A stretch of DNA of 64,000 nucleotides from Ischnura elegans (GCF_921293095.1 NC_060248.1:75895243-75959242), one strand, 5' to 3'. Positions 1-12,725 are shown, numbered from the stretch's first letter. The notes: generated by a model not told the origin, from the letters alone. Program-made: numbers and translations.

Positions 1-1796
1 GTAATTTTTTCCCGCATCTCAGAAGTATTGTTTCTCCGCATTGATCGTTTGAAGATCGTGGTCCCGACGTATAATTTTCCCGCATCCATCTTTTGATGGA
101 AATGAGACGAAATAAATACAATGTGTCATTTATGGCTAATAACGACTGGCACATAGATTAAATTTCCCCCATGAAATGAAATTACCATTGGGAGAAGCTA
201 AAAGCCTTGGGGTAGTGGCATAACTGCATTTCCCAAGATCCGCTATCCACTTCCATTCAGCTCTCACCTCCCCCCTCTGACGCTTTCCTCTTCTCCAAAA
301 TCAAACAAAAGATCCCAGCTAGCGCAGGGATCGTATTACGAAGACCTTAGCTTCGAAAAAAATATCAAGTTATACGAGAACAATAGAAACGCGTTTCACG
401 CCCCCCTTTTCTCACCCACTGACCTTTTTCAGCCTACTTGCTTCAAAATTCCCAGTTTCTGGAGGTCAACCGCTGCATGCAATCACCTATTAGCTCAAAA
501 GGTGTCTAACCATGAATTTCGGCAATTGGTATTATATTTTTATTAGGCTGGAATATTTGCAATGTGCTCGTAATTCAAAAAAGAACGAGACTAAACACGA
601 CGTATTTTTAACGTTATTTATGCATTTTTAAGCAAGGAACTAGTTGGAAAAATACAATGGTGATTTTTGGCGAAACTCGATATCCTCGTAACTGAGCTTC
701 TCGGCAGTAAATGCGGCATTTTTTTCCGAAAACAGGATATCAGGTTATTATCAGTTGTCAATTTACGAGTTGTACCATAAGTCTCACTTGTCAGAGTTAC
801 TGAGGAAGGGATATCTTCTCAGGATATTTTGTTCCTCCCTACTAACAATCCGAATTCATCCGCCCATCTGACGCTACGCTAATTAGAGAAGAATGGGACA
901 AAAAATTTCATGGCGCAGTCATCTGGTCATGCTTCACCCCCTGCAGTATGCTCTACGTACGCCGAACGCAATAGCATAGCTCGTACGAGTGGTTACCTAC
1001 TTTCCAGGGTGGCTTGCCTTCATACCACAGAGTGTTTTCCGTGTGGGTTTAATAAAGTCAGGTTTCATTTTCACTAGTTTAATTTTATTCGTCTTTGGAT
1101 CATGGCCCCTCCGAAGAAACTATTAGTCGAATCAACAATAAGACCTAAGTGTCTCGATTAAGTACCACTATTCCTGTCATTACGCACCAAAAATCCTGCG
1201 TTTCCTGGGACATAGGCAACATAGCCAGACATTCCCGCATTGATTGTTTTCCCCTAGAAAATTTTTTCCCATAGTGGAGTTCCAAAAAAGGGGGGGTCGT
1301 CTTAGAATCGTGTTCGTCTTAGATTCGTGCAAATACGGTATTTCAATTGACCAAGATTTGCACTCATCTCTTCGTACCTAGTCATATACTCCGGTTACTG
1401 TAAATTTTAATTGAATCCAATTCGTATGTAGCTAATTTTCGTGGGAGTCATAGGGAACAGCTGTTCTAACCCCCTCGCAAATTTGTCAATTCTGTTGCCT
1501 TAACCCTCATATGCATTCTCTGCGCCTTAGGGGCACTTGTGGTTTTTAATATGATTTTAAAAAAATGATAAAAAGGGTAGAAAATTTTTTTCCTTGGTCT
1601 AGTATTCAGTGCTAGCCTGATGAGGAATTCAAGAATTTCATCTCTTAGCTTGCGTTGAATTTGCATTGAATCACCCAATATTTTTCTAACCTTTTTATAC
1701 CTATGAGTATGAGGCATTATAAAATATTTTTTTATTCATTTTGTGGTAGAATTAAGTAACAGAAATTCATCATATGTTTATATACTATACTTGCAG
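1..1796. other. AT-rich non-coding DNA, probably intron
   Basis: No convincing exon was found on either strand. The stretch ends in a splice-acceptor context (pyrimidine-containing run, then TTGCAG at 1791-1796) directly before the phosphatase exon, so at least its right part is probably intron. A short duplicated motif, GTCGTCTTAGA followed by TCGTG, occurs near 1296-1332. The only open frames are short and of biased composition. Confidence 0.5.
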
Positions 1797-1950
1797 GATT
1801 TCTCATGACATAGGATTTGCATCCAACTGTGGATACATCAGCCTGTTTGTCCTGAGTGGTGTAAACACTTTGGATGACATCGGTAAAGAATCATTTGTTC
1901 CTGATTATTACATATCCAGCCTTCACGACATGGCTCCTTTGTTGCCTTAA
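1797..1950 (+). CDS. Last exon of a phosphoglycolate/4-nitrophenyl phosphatase-like gene (HAD superfamily)
   Basis: This is the terminal coding exon of a eukaryotic PGP/PDXP-type phosphatase, a cytosolic haloacid-dehalogenase enzyme family that dephosphorylates small metabolites such as 2-phosphoglycolate, glycerol-3-phosphate or pyridoxal phosphate. After the TTGCAG acceptor the reading frame runs to TAA at 1948-1950, about 51 residues. Visible family marks are HDI followed by FASNCG (the GDRLxTDIxxGxxxG block that follows the catalytic Asp/Mg site), LFVLSGVNTL (the usual LTLTGVSTL strand), and VPDYYISSLHDM (the usual VPDFYVDSIADL end). The first base completes a codon begun in the previous exon. 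The nucleophile Asp and cap domain must lie upstream, outside the window or in exons I did not find. The substrate cannot be told from this exon. No stop or frameshift is present, so it is probably an active host gene. Confidence 0.8.
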
Positions 1951-4900
1951 TGTCAACTTGGTGATCAAATGTGTGTATTTTTAGTATTTAATACTTTACC
2001 AGTTGTTGTTCTTGTCTCTGTAGGAGTTAAGATTTATGAAATTATTTTATATCTGTTGATTTTTGAAGCAAATATTTTGATTCAGAGGAATTTAAAAGAA
2101 TATTTTTATCTCACTACTGTAATTTTTGACTGCACAGTATTAAATTTGGAAGTGAAGTTGCAATAAGTGCACTTTTTTATATTATTGTCATTATAATTGT
2201 TGAAGTATCAGCAAGCTATACAATTGCACCTCGAGCTCAGTATGTATGCATTCACTGTGTGCAATTTCAGTGTTTCTACTTTATGGAACATGGAGTTGTT
2301 TTTGAAGCTCATATTTGCATAACAAATGGACAAACTTGATGTGTTGTCTTATGCAATTTGGTATGACATATTTCTTATTTTGAAAGTTTTCCAATGTTTA
2401 CATTCCAGCACATAATCTTTGATTCCCTACGTAATTATATCTGGACATAGTTACTCAGGAAAAAATGTGTTTAAGTAATCTGCATCTTGTTACTATCTAC
2501 ATATTATCTCTCTACTGCAATGTTTTCAATAATGTATTCTCGTAATGAATATTTCACATTAGTTTTCAAATTTGAGGTTTTAAAAAAATGATTAACTATT
2601 TCTGCCTTAACAGCATGGAAAAATGTTAATTGTAATAGTATTGGTATTTTTAATTGATTGCATGCTTATAGTGGGCTACTTTTGGTCATTTTTTAATGAT
2701 TTCATATGACGGGTTAAGGTATAGTTTGCTTATGGCCTTGTGGGGAAAAAACTTTTTGCTTGTGTGTTTTCACATCCTCAGTGACCTCAAGTTGATTATA
2801 TAAATATCTTGATCAAGTCTATGAATTTACTGTTTTAGCATTTTCATTTGTTAGGAATATAAATGCCTTATTTTAATTATGGTTACAGGCATAGAATGAC
2901 TGATTTTTCTACTGTTCCGAACTTCATTCTTGACTGAGAAATTATTTGCCCTCGAGTTTATATGTTGTCATTATTTAGTTATCAGTATCCAAACTGAATT
3001 TCACATTATTTCTGAACTGATAGTAGCAAGGCATTTTTTTATTTATTGTTTTGAGTACTAGCCTTTTATTTATTTTTGTAAGTATCATTATGGAAACTAT
3101 TCACTCCTTACTGCAGTGAATGCAATGTTATTTCTAGCAAGTCAAAATAGGGAATATGCAATGTTTTCAGAGCTCATTCATAGAAAGTTGCCCCTTAATG
3201 TGGTGGGATTTTGAATGAGATTTCCTAGTAACTTGCAATCAGTTTGATTGCTAGCATGCTGATTTCATATATCTCGAGGAATAATGCTTTGTTGTGAGCC
3301 TGTTAGTGGACAAGCAATTTATGTGGCTATTTAATGCACTTAAACCAGTGCATTTATTATGCATAGGTTTTTTGTTGATTGGTGGAAATGTTTTACATTA
3401 ATTCTGTCTCAAAGGGATCACCAGTGTTAATATTTTGTTGACAACGAACAATTGGTGTATTAAAATAACAGTAAAACCTCTGTCTGAAGAAGCTCCATTT
3501 AGCAAAATTTTCAAAAATCTCCTTGCTATAAAGTCACAGCCCCAGTCCTAGGCCCTTCCATACATGGTGCATGGAGATAATCCTCTGTAATGAGTCTTTA
3601 ATGATGCACAGATATACCAGAAGGAAGCATTCTGAATTATGTCGTGGGAGAATATCAAGAAAGTCAATATTATCCTGGAAAGCGCGTCCTGTGGTATATA
3701 TTTTAGTGAAATTCGTAATATGCAGCAAAATGAATAGTCATCGGAAAAATGATTTTCATAGTTTTGTCACTCGGGTTGGTTACACCTGTGAGGTGTTTGG
3801 GTTGCATTGAAGTTCATGTTTGAAAGCTTGTTGCTCCAGATTACAGGGGTTAAGGGAATTAAAAATCCAAACAAATGAAACTCCTATCCTTGGTCTGTTC
3901 AAATAATTTACTTAGGTTAATATCTTCGGACTATTCCTAGTTGTCAGATACCATTTACCATAGGCATGCATGGGAAAATAAGGAGTTGTAACATTTTGAA
4001 CTTTTGGGGGTGCGGTGAGTAAAGGTTTTTGGAATTTACCTCCAAATCAATTCTGGTCCTCCACCCCCATAATAAATTGCTGTCTTCTGGAAGTGGACGA
4101 AAACTTTTAAGTAAGTCTGTCAGTCATGCAACGGTCTTATTACAGAAAAATGCTTAATTTGTTAGTGCAGTTAGAATTTCTCTTTTCCTCAATAATGTCC
4201 TGGCAGGAGTCCACTGCTGCTGCATTATGCTGTGTCACTCCTTCAATCTACATGAACTATTTGATCATCCTGTAACAAAGAAAGTTATCAAGGACTTCTG
4301 TCTACCTATCATGGTTTCAGCCTAGTCACCATTTTCCCAGTCCCATGGAATTCATTATATGGAGGTTTTACTGTGAATAATAGCAACCTGTATAAGAAGC
4401 ATTGGTGAATTGGTGTCATTGTTTAATTTAGCATATTATGAAGTTATCCTTAAGGATGTAGAAACAAATTTTGAAATATTCAGAAATACATCATTAACAG
4501 AACACGAAACTGCATTTAAAAATTCTTTTTATGTTAACTAGGTATAATTATTTAAAAAGAACAAAATTCTTTCAGCAACCCTGTTTTCATAACAACTACT
4601 TAACAGCTATTATAATTGCCTCTTCATAATTTGAGCCAGCCAATTTTTGCACTGATTATCTCCTCAGTAAATTTTTTAACTGTACTGAACTTTTAATATA
4701 TGCCACAACTTTTTGTATGTATTCATGTGTTACTTAATATTTAATTCTGTGGAAAATGCATATGTGATCAAGTGATATTGTGAGTTGAGTAAGAATCCCT
4801 ATCAGAGCTGTGGTAATGTGATTTGTGTCTTCTCTGCTGTTGTTAATTCAAAGCTCAAAAATAATGTAAAGGAGTTGATCATTACACAGTGTTGTTGAAA

Positions 4901-5103
4901 ATGAAGGATATTTTTTGTTAATGTTCTGTGTTTTCTATTTTTGTAATACATTTGATTCATGTTTTAACTGTTCCTTGGATAAATGTAGAAAATTTATTTA
5001 AATGTAAAATTCTCTATTTTGTTGTATTTTGTATTTGTTTTTATTTTTGATTTATGAGTAAAATGTGAGATTTTACTTGTTTTCTTTAGGACCTTAGAAT
5101 AAA
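1951..5103 (+). other. Putative long 3' UTR and downstream AT-rich DNA
   Basis: No coding sequence is supported after the phosphatase stop codon. The stretch is T-rich on the plus strand, as 3' UTRs often are. Candidate polyadenylation signals AATAAA are at 4071-4076 and 5098-5103; which one is used, if either, cannot be told from sequence alone. No mobile-element protein was recognised. Confidence 0.35.
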
Positions 5104-7684
5104 ATTCTAAAAAAAAACTCCTGAAACTCTTGTTCTACTATCCTTGTGCTCTTATATTTAATCAGAGAGTTATCCCTCCCACGATTAGGTAATAATGGTG
5201 TAAAGTGTGAAATGGCTAATTTGCCAGATTTGCCAATTTTTAACTCACTGATTGTTAGATGCAAATGCCAAAATTTCTTTTGGTAACCATTTGATGTAAA
5301 CAATTCAATATTCAAATTCAAAATCCACCTAGTAACAAAAAATGGCATTCTTTTATCGTTGAAACTGCCTTTTGATAGCATCTGCATTTTTTCCTGTTGG
5401 TGCAGTTAGACTTATGAAATTAGTGTGCCTGAGAATTAATTGATGTTTATATTGTTTCTAGAGTTATGCTATTTGTCTTTTAAACATTAAGTACTTTTCA
5501 GGGTTAATTTAGAAAGATGTTGACAAAAAAATTGTGTAGATTATTGTTGGTCAGCCTAGTTAGCCAATAATTTTGCATAGTATATATCTAGCAACGGCTG
5601 GTCATCAATACCATACATTCAGCCTTAATGAATGTGTACTAACTGGCTTATGATCCCTTCTCATGAGACCTCTTGGTGATGCTTTAATGTCGTACCGTAC
5701 GCAATGGAAAGTTGTCAGGATTGTTGGCTAGTTAGTAGTGCAGATGCACAACTAAGAAGCATCATCAAGTTGTATGAAGGTACCGTAAAGCAATTATTGC
5801 ACCCAGGTAATTGAGGCTAGTCCCGGCAGACTTAAATTAATGAAGATTTAGCTCATTCCTCAAATGCAGCAGCACAATTATAATAATTGTAATTCCATCC
5901 TATTGAATTTCTTTAATCTTGTCATACAAGTATAAAATTAATCTTGAACCCCTGCGGGATGGGGGTAGAGAATTCTCCCGCAGTATCCCTGCTTGTCGTA
6001 CAAGGCGACTAAAAGGGTGGGAAACAAACCTTGAATACACCAACAGCTGTAGGTGTTGACAAATTGGTATGAAACAGTGTACAAAGCCTCAAGTTATTTC
6101 CGAAAATCCTGTTTACAGTTGGCTACAGACAATGCTATTGCATTGCAACATCTTTGGCTCTTTCTTTGATGACATATTCAGTATCAATCAGGATTCTTTG
6201 GAGAGAGAAATGAGGGAAATAAGCTCATTTATGTATGTACTGGTGTTGCCATAGTGCTAAATCTCTTGAATAGGATATCACTGTGGGCTGATTGGCAGTG
6301 GAACTTAATGTGGGCAATAAAAATACACATAAGTGGGAACGAATAACTTTTATAACAGTCACATGTTACATCACTTGCGCGACTGCGTGACCAGTACCAA
6401 CCGGTACCACATAAAAATGAGCGGCGCCTTCTCACGCCTGCCAACCTTGCTGGCTGATAGCTGACACAAGCATGAAACCCCAACAATCACATCTGTGGCT
6501 TTATGAGCAAATGACTAAATGATGATTTTAAAGCATAACCTTTCTTGGTGAGTGTGTTGTGTTTGCTTAATGGATCTAGTTTCACTTGCATTTAGGCTAA
6601 AGTATGGATTCATATTACTAAGAGACTATAAAATTTTCTATGGTAAAGAAAATGGAGTATACCCTGTTACGAACCACACCCACGCCTGTGGTTGGCTGCC
6701 ACTGCTGTGGTTAATATGTTTTTATGATCTTGACTGAAGTTCTCCACTACTCCCTCGTAGGAGCAGCATCAGTTTCTGTGTTGGTGGAATCACCCTGACT
6801 TCGTCCATGTTTATAGTGATGGGTGGAAGTGTAACTTGGCCTGCGCAAGTGCAGCATTCTCAGAGTCATAGCATGCCTACCATTAGGTTTTTGAGAAAAT
6901 ACCAGGTTACTTACCCACTCTTCAGGGTGCCTCGACTCAATTATCTTTTGTTTTTATAATTTATCAAGTGTTGACTCTAATTATAAATTTACTGAATTTG
7001 GCTATCTTAGGGCTGGGTGGCATATTTACTGAGAGCCTGGATCAATCAGAAAAGGTTCCATGGACCTTTCATTCACCAATAAATACATCTTAGCATTAAT
7101 TAATTCATTTTTAGCCGCTACTGTCTGCCAATGTGCAGTCTATTTTAAATGTGTCAATGTTTAGTTTACAAAACAGTTCCTTCTACATTGACTTCCTGCA
7201 ACCACTGTGCCAATACTTGTTACATCTGCTCTCTCTTTTTTAATTATTTCAATACCATTTGTGTAATACTTAATTCTGAATATCCATCATTAGGTACTTA
7301 ATCACTCTCATTGGTAAATTACACATATTTTAGTCTTTTCTATGGGGACAAGAGTATTGAAAAGGATTTTTCCTTCACAGCACAAGCTAAGTTGCCCATA
7401 TGCATGGTCAGCTTAAAAAAGTGGGATGCTGTGCCCACTTTGCATTGGGTTCACTTCCTTTATGAATCACCAGTCGTATCTTCTCACGTACGTTATAGGG
7501 ATATCCGAATGCCAACTAACAACACAATGACATCCTATGGATATCAGTCTTATTTCCTGCAGGGACATTGACGTCCCTTTGATATAATCAATGTCCCACT
7601 GACCAAAATGGGTTATCTCAAGGATATCCATGTCCTCATATGGAAAATCATTTGAAATCCAAACATTTCTCTTGCTTGGCTGAG
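5104..7684. other. Intergenic AT-rich DNA, no gene recognised
   Basis: No supported gene. Short frames here show no family resemblance. The stretch includes one repeat-derived segment (5948-6031) and ends at the 5' end of an I-like element. Confidence 0.5.
5948..6031 (+). repeat. GC-rich repeat-derived segment with TGTCGTACAAGGCGACTAAA
   Basis: A short GC-rich island in AT-rich DNA with the hairpin-forming motif TGTCGTACAAGGCGAC, followed by TAAAAGGGTGG. From memory this motif resembles a recurrent leader or SINE-like segment of arthropod retroposons, but I cannot assign a family. No flanking duplication was found. Confidence 0.3.
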
Positions 7685-8880
7685 CCCCGCACGGGGGTAG
7701 AGAGTGATCTCTTCCTTTGGGGAGTCGCGCCCCCACGGACCCGAGCCCACCGGGGAGACAACCTCGCCAAAAAACCCTTCGTAGGCTAGTATAGCATCCA
7801 GACAGCATGCGACTCTGCTGTTCTGAGTAGCCGAAACATCTGGCGTCCTGATCCCTCGCGTGTTTGCCGTGCGTGGAGACCCGTACGTGGGGGAGAAGGG
7901 GATCCTGGTGAATGAGTTCTCCGGTACCCAGCTGGGAGTCAGATACCCAGTATGGGCCGGAGTTCAATACCCCACTTCGGCCCTGGATTCCCCGAAAACG
8001 AGAGGCCGAGAAGGGCCCAACGCGGTCAATCGGCTCCTGGCGGCTGGGGAGCTTGGCGGCTCCTTTCGAGCGTACGCCAGGACGGGTTAGTGCTGGAGAT
8101 ACGGGGGTCTCCGTAGGGCGGTCGAAGGTGTGGTGGTTAGGAGGGCCCCCGCACCGGAGGTTCTAACCCGAAGGAGACCCCCTATCTAAGGTCCCTATGT
8201 CCCTTGGGTAGCCCTGGCGACCACACCGGATCGCGGTGTGGCGTCCCGAATGTGTGGCTCCGTGGTGGGTGGGGAGTTCAAGGAATGAAAATGTTAAGTT
8301 TTATGGAGACCATTTCTCTTCCTCCAACTAAAAGATCCCGTCCTAACCAGGCCGGGGAAGAAAAGCTTTTCTTCGCGTCTAAGCGCCATTTAATTATTAA
8401 GTGTTCAAACGATAATGAGACATGCACTAAGGTTTCTCTATTTGTTATAAAGCGCTTTTTTTTCGAGCTATCTATCAGGCGATTTGAAATCAGCAAAAAA
8501 ATTAAGGGATTGTACCCTGCTGATCGAGACAGCTGATGACCTACAGAGCGAGAAGCTCTTGGGCATCAAGATGTTCAATGAGTTTCCGGTGAGAGTGGAG
8601 CCGCACCGCACACTAAACAGCTCGAAGGGGGTCGTCTCACATTTCGACTTCCTTCATTTAGACGCGGAAACTATCTCCGAAGAGATGGCGTCGCAGGGCG
8701 TCAGAGGATGCCGAAAGATAACGAGCCGGCGAAACGGTGAGATCACAAGCACCACCTCCATGATCCTCACGTTCGCGATGGAAACCCTCGCCAGCAGAGT
8801 TTTTATTGGGTACGAATCGCTTCCCGTGAGACCGTTCATCCGTAGCCCCATGCGTTGTTTCCAGTGCCAGCGCTTCGGCC
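7685..8880 (+). mobile_element. I-like non-LTR retrotransposon, 5' fragment (copy C)
   Basis: Starts with CCCCGCACGGGGG and follows the same 5' leader as copies A (48646) and B (61634): the GGGGAGTCGCGCC block, the CAGACAGCATG block and the TACCCAGCTGGG block. It runs into a gag frame that is recognisable up to the first CCHC zinc knuckle at about 8860-8880. Endonuclease, reverse transcriptase and RNase H are absent. No clear target-site duplication was found. Confidence 0.75.
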
Positions 8881-9029
8881 ACATCGATCTCCACAAAACT
8901 GACATCGTGCCGGACGCGGACGGTTTTCGTCCGCACTTATGTGAACAGCGGACGGTCCGCGTCCATGTGAAACGGGCCCAAAGGTTCTTGAAAGAATCTG
9001 GAACTGTCCCACACGTCCACCCGGAATGA
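8303..9029 (+). pseudogene. Broken gag of I-like element copy C
   Basis: This gag would encode the nucleic-acid-binding ORF1 protein that packages element RNA. The start METISLPPTKRS matches the starts of copies A (MDNTFSPPTKRS) and B (MAEETLPPTKRS). The frame breaks near 8480-8500 and continues in the next frame with the conserved body (KSAKKLRD, HRTLNSSKGV, RPFIRSPMRC). The first knuckle begins CFQCQRFGH, but the rest of the knuckle and the two following knuckles are missing. The last ~50 codons are unrelated to the other copies and contain a GCGGAC...GTCCGC palindrome. The frameshift and loss of the zinc-binding end make it non-functional. Confidence 0.7.
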
Positions 9030-9790
9030 TTGCGCGAGGATGACTGACTTCCCTTGGCGCATGGCGCGAGTGATCGCATGGATACACAAAAAAAATAGTT
9101 CCCCAACATATACTGTGGAAGAAAGATTTTGTTTTCCCAGTTTGAGAAAAACATTCTTTCTCTACTTTAGCTATGGCAGTTAAAATTGCAACTACATCGA
9201 CATCTTCTGCTTCTATGATATTCTGTAAATCTGACCTATCCTGAATAGCTAATTAACCAACAGGTCCGTCGTCTTCACCTTAACTTTGATGGCAGTGGGT
9301 AAATTTTTTCTCTAATCCCAACGGTTTTACTATGAATTTACTTTTATTTTCGTAGCTAGATAAAAATATGTTTTGCATGTTCGGTGTGAATTGATGTACT
9401 TCACAGCTAAATTTTTGATGAACTTCGGTTTATCTCTATTATTTTCGTTCTTTGCTCATCATTACTAGGCATCGAAGATAACAGTAATGTTAGTGCCAGC
9501 ATTTATTTTTAGATATGAGATGTACTCATTGGAAAACTCGTTGAAAAGTAGTTTGATGGCCACCTTATTCGGTGCAATAGCATACCTCATTCGGTGATAT
9601 AATGTGAATTGTTTTTAACCGTGATAGCGATCACTGGTTGAAATGATGGATATAAGGTAGCTTTGGCTGTTTTTCTCAGTCCTACGTAATCAAATAAAGA
9701 TACTGTGTCAGTTTAAATTTCAAATAGAATTATAATTCTTCGTCTTATTTGTGACACAAATTCTTTGGAATAGCAAAAGAGGGATCTATA
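9030..9790. other. AT-rich DNA, nothing recognised
   Basis: No gene or repeat boundary is supported. An A-rich run at 9086-9095 could be the tail of the preceding truncated element, but no target-site duplication confirms this. Confidence 0.4.
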
Positions 9791-9797
9791 GTGGCAG

Positions 9798-9990
9798 TGG
9801 ACCCTAGAACCCAGGGCGGGCCCGCATGGGGTACACTCTTGAGGGCCGGGAACGCCGGGAACCAAGTCAGAGACTTATACGCCCGCGTCATCTCAAGAGC
9901 GGAAGGACAGAGGAAGGAAAAAGGATAGGAGGCATCATCGCGATGAGAGCCCGACGACACCTCCAGGTGAAGGAAGGGCTCTCATCTACT
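9798..9990. repeat. GC-rich 193-bp insert with 7-bp flanking direct repeats
   Basis: A block clearly richer in G and C than its surroundings, bounded by GTGGCAG at 9791-9797 and again at 9991-9997. The flanking repeats suggest an insertion, but 7 bp can occur by chance and I do not recognise the contents. It could equally be a fragment of a GC-rich transposon leader. Confidence 0.3.
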
Positions 9991-10042
9991 GTGGCAGTTT
10001 TGTCGCCAATTTTTAATATACTGCCTACCTAATGGAGTGAAA

Positions 10043-10390
10043 TTACTTAATCTTTTTTAGATCAATTTCATGAAAATACTTGCTATTGATTGCTTGCTTT
10101 GCTTGAATTCCAACATTAGTAGCATCGTGAAAATTTACCTCCTCCCTTCCAATTAATCCTGTAACAATGTTACATAAATTATTTATATCTTCAAATATAT
10201 TATGCTGTAATAAAAATTTTTGGAAAGTCCGAACATCTTTTATGTCTCTCTCAATCCTTGCATCTTTATAGTCTACTATGAGCAACATCAACGTCAATCC
10301 ATCGGACCCAGGATGTAGGCCCGTGATTACCTCCAGAGGCCAATTAGCAGGGGAAGTCACCTCATTTTTGAGGACCATTACCATAGCCAC
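10043..10390 (-). pseudogene. Fragment resembling the C-terminal end of a BEL/Pao-type pol, fused to unrecognised sequence
   Basis: The first third, around VLKNEVTSPANWPLEVITGL and then HPGSDGLT, resembles the DUF5641-type tail found after BEL/Pao integrases (usual pattern: W.LGRV...HPG.DG..R). The remaining residues, including LCNIVTGLIGREEVNFHDA, are not recognised and probably come from another element. It abuts Helitron sequence directly at 10391, so this is a junction of two remnants rather than one gene. Assignment rests on a short motif only. Confidence 0.4.
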
Positions 10391-12355
10391 CTACATCTCC
10401 AACTGACTAGATGGGAGATTCCTTGGTCTATTTGCTGCGGCTTTGCATGTTCTGTAAATATTATGCAGACCACCGGTCCCAGAAATGCTATGTCCGATCT
10501 CGCACGAACAGTGGCCAAAAGCAAAGGCATTATAAATGCTTCCCAGTTCCTCCAGGAGCATCCAGGAAAAATAAGCCACCATTTTCATCATCAATTGCTT
10601 TCATTAATGTATCATATTCTTCCTTCTGTTGAGGATTCAGGAGGGGTACATTTTTTTAAACCGATTGGTCTAATTTATGTTGATCAAATTCACATTCATA
10701 TTCCAATTTTCGATTAAACACGTCGTTCATTCCACGATCTGGCGCTGGCATTCCTAACTTTACCAAAAACTGCCGCACATGAGGTAACACATGTCTTTAA
10801 TCAACAGCAAAGCCTGATTATGATTCTCCTCATTTGCCTCAAATTCGACATTTCTTGAACTTACACGAATCTGATGTAAAACTTCTTCTGAGATGTTATC
10901 TTTGTATTTAATTCCACGGGTCACGTGGATTGGATGGGGAGCATGTCGAAAGGATGGTAGCAATTAATGTGCGTATCTGACCATGAGATGCAGAAATAGT
11001 TGCTTCGGCCATTGTGGTGTCCAAATGATTATCGTTTTCAAGCAAATTGAGCTCTTGGCATGCAGCACAAAATGCTGGGTACACTTTATCATTAATAGTT
11101 TGTAGTGATTGGAATGATGTTGGCCCTCGAAAATTCACCAGTAACAACAGCAAATAGAAGCATTCATCATTCTTCGGATAAACTGTGTAAATATGGCCAA
11201 GAGCATCAGTAGAACGCACATCCGTATGACCAAGAACCGCATCGCCTTACTTCCGACGTTGAAATTTCATCAACGAAGTGTTCCAAGTGTAATAACGTGG
11301 CATCTTTGAGTAGAGCAATGTCGGGCAAACGGATCGCTTTGGCAAGTCTTAAAGTAACTCACCAATGTTGTCGCTCGAGGTGCTTCAGCTCGTTGTGCAA
11401 CATTCGACGCGGTGAAATAAACTCTTTGCCCATTCCCCACCGTCAAATGCATAACAGTGGGATGACGTTCGTGAATTTTGAATAAGAATATACGCCAAAT
11501 TGCCTCATTGCAGTTCATCTACTTCTCGATCAATTTGATAGCTGGTAATTTTATCGTTGATATCGGTGGCTTGGATGCTAAAAACCGCCATATCACGACC
11601 TTTCGTGACATATTTACAGATGTATTAGATTGACTTCACGGAATTTCAATGCTTAACGTTGCAGCGTGTCTTCAATGTTTTTGAAATCATATAGAATGTG
11701 GAACAATCCAACTGCTGTCGACCACGAAATTTTTCCTTTAACTTTCGTTGTGATAGTTCGTTGGGATAACAATCGTTGCTAGTGAGTGTCCGCCGTGAAT
11801 TTTCGTGGATAACGTTTGGAACACTTGCCGTTGACCATGCACGGTGATTGGGTGTTGATGGCGCCACATGGTCCATGAATGATATTCGTAATTACAACGT
11901 CATGTAGGTCTGGATCGGTTTCGGGATCAGAAATCGCAGCACGTATGATATCATCTATTTGGTCTGATTGAATTCTTTCAACTGACCAAAGAAGAATGTG
12001 TGCAATCCTCGTTTTCGCCATTCGATTGAATCCATCCAGCATCTAATAATATCCCCAAAGACGCGTTGCTTAACAATGTAGTTCATTAGCGACCGGATTT
12101 TATGCTTAAAGACACAAGCAGTGATGCCGTGCCTATCAATTGATGTTTGCCCTGGAAGAAGCGTTTCAACTATCTCTATCCTCTTCGGATTGCATGTAAA
12201 CGTAATAAATAGATCTGGCCGACCGTATGACGAACATATGCCATTGCGTCTTGCGCATATTCATGCATAGTTTTCAGCATTTCGCCGAATCATCAAACGA
12301 TATGCATAATAGTTCATCGAGCTAACCTTCTTTGTAGTGTCCTCCCTTGAAACGA
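10391..12355 (-). mobile_element. Decayed Helitron (Rep/helicase remnant)
   Basis: Helitrons are rolling-circle transposons with one Rep-helicase protein. On the minus strand the family blocks appear in order: KVSSMNYYAYRLMIR, a block ending GRPDLFITFTCNP, VFGDIIRCWM, AHILLW, HGPCGAINTQSPCMVNGKCS, an ERHPTVMHL block, PKNDECFYLLLLLVNFRGPT, and the start of the helicase with Walker A LFFLDAPGGTGK near 10555-10590. Stops and frameshifts are numerous. The catalytic HUH motif is damaged: the usual HAH before ILLW is reduced to AH by a small deletion near 12010. Helicase motifs after Walker A are missing, so the element is truncated. No 5' TC or 3' CTRR end was found. Confidence 0.85.
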
Positions 12356-12426
12356 AAATAGTAGAAACCTTCTATATAGCTCACTGGATGTCTGTCAGGG
12401 ATGTAGCGCGGAAAAGTCTCACCAGA

Positions 12427-12562
12427 ATGAGTGCTCCGAACAGAAAAATTGAAGCTGTTAAACTTCATAGTATTCTATCAGACTTAGCTCACCAGGACTA
12501 CAAGAACATCAAAAAGAAGGATCAAGTATGGGAGGAGATAAGAAGATCGCTCGGATCTTCTG
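12427..12562 (+). pseudogene. MADF-domain protein, first part (Harbinger accessory ORF)
   Basis: Starts MSAPNRKIEAVK and contains the front half of a MADF domain (DYKNIKKKDQVWEEI), a Myb-related DNA-binding fold often carried as the second gene of PIF/Harbinger elements. The frame ends at a good splice donor, CTG|GTAAGT at 12562-12563. The matching second half of the domain lies at 13893-14395, with the Harbinger transposase on the opposite strand in between. A longer frame reaches back to 12337, but that part overlaps Helitron sequence, so 12427 is the likelier start. Confidence 0.6.
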
Positions 12563-12725
12563 GTAAGTACTTAAAATTGCGTAAAAATAATTTATAAATG
12601 TTAACGGAAAAAACTTTATTGACTCACATATTAAATAAATGCATTTATATTGTATTACATATTAAAATAGTCTACTAACCTATCACAAATTTGAAATGAG
12701 TAATTAGTGGGTCTCCGACCATCAT

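Noticed and set aside
7467-7967. Minus frame of 166 codons across the I-like leader
   Set aside because: Antisense to the 5' leader of copy C, and the same antisense frame recurs in copies A and B because the leader is GC-rich and conserved.
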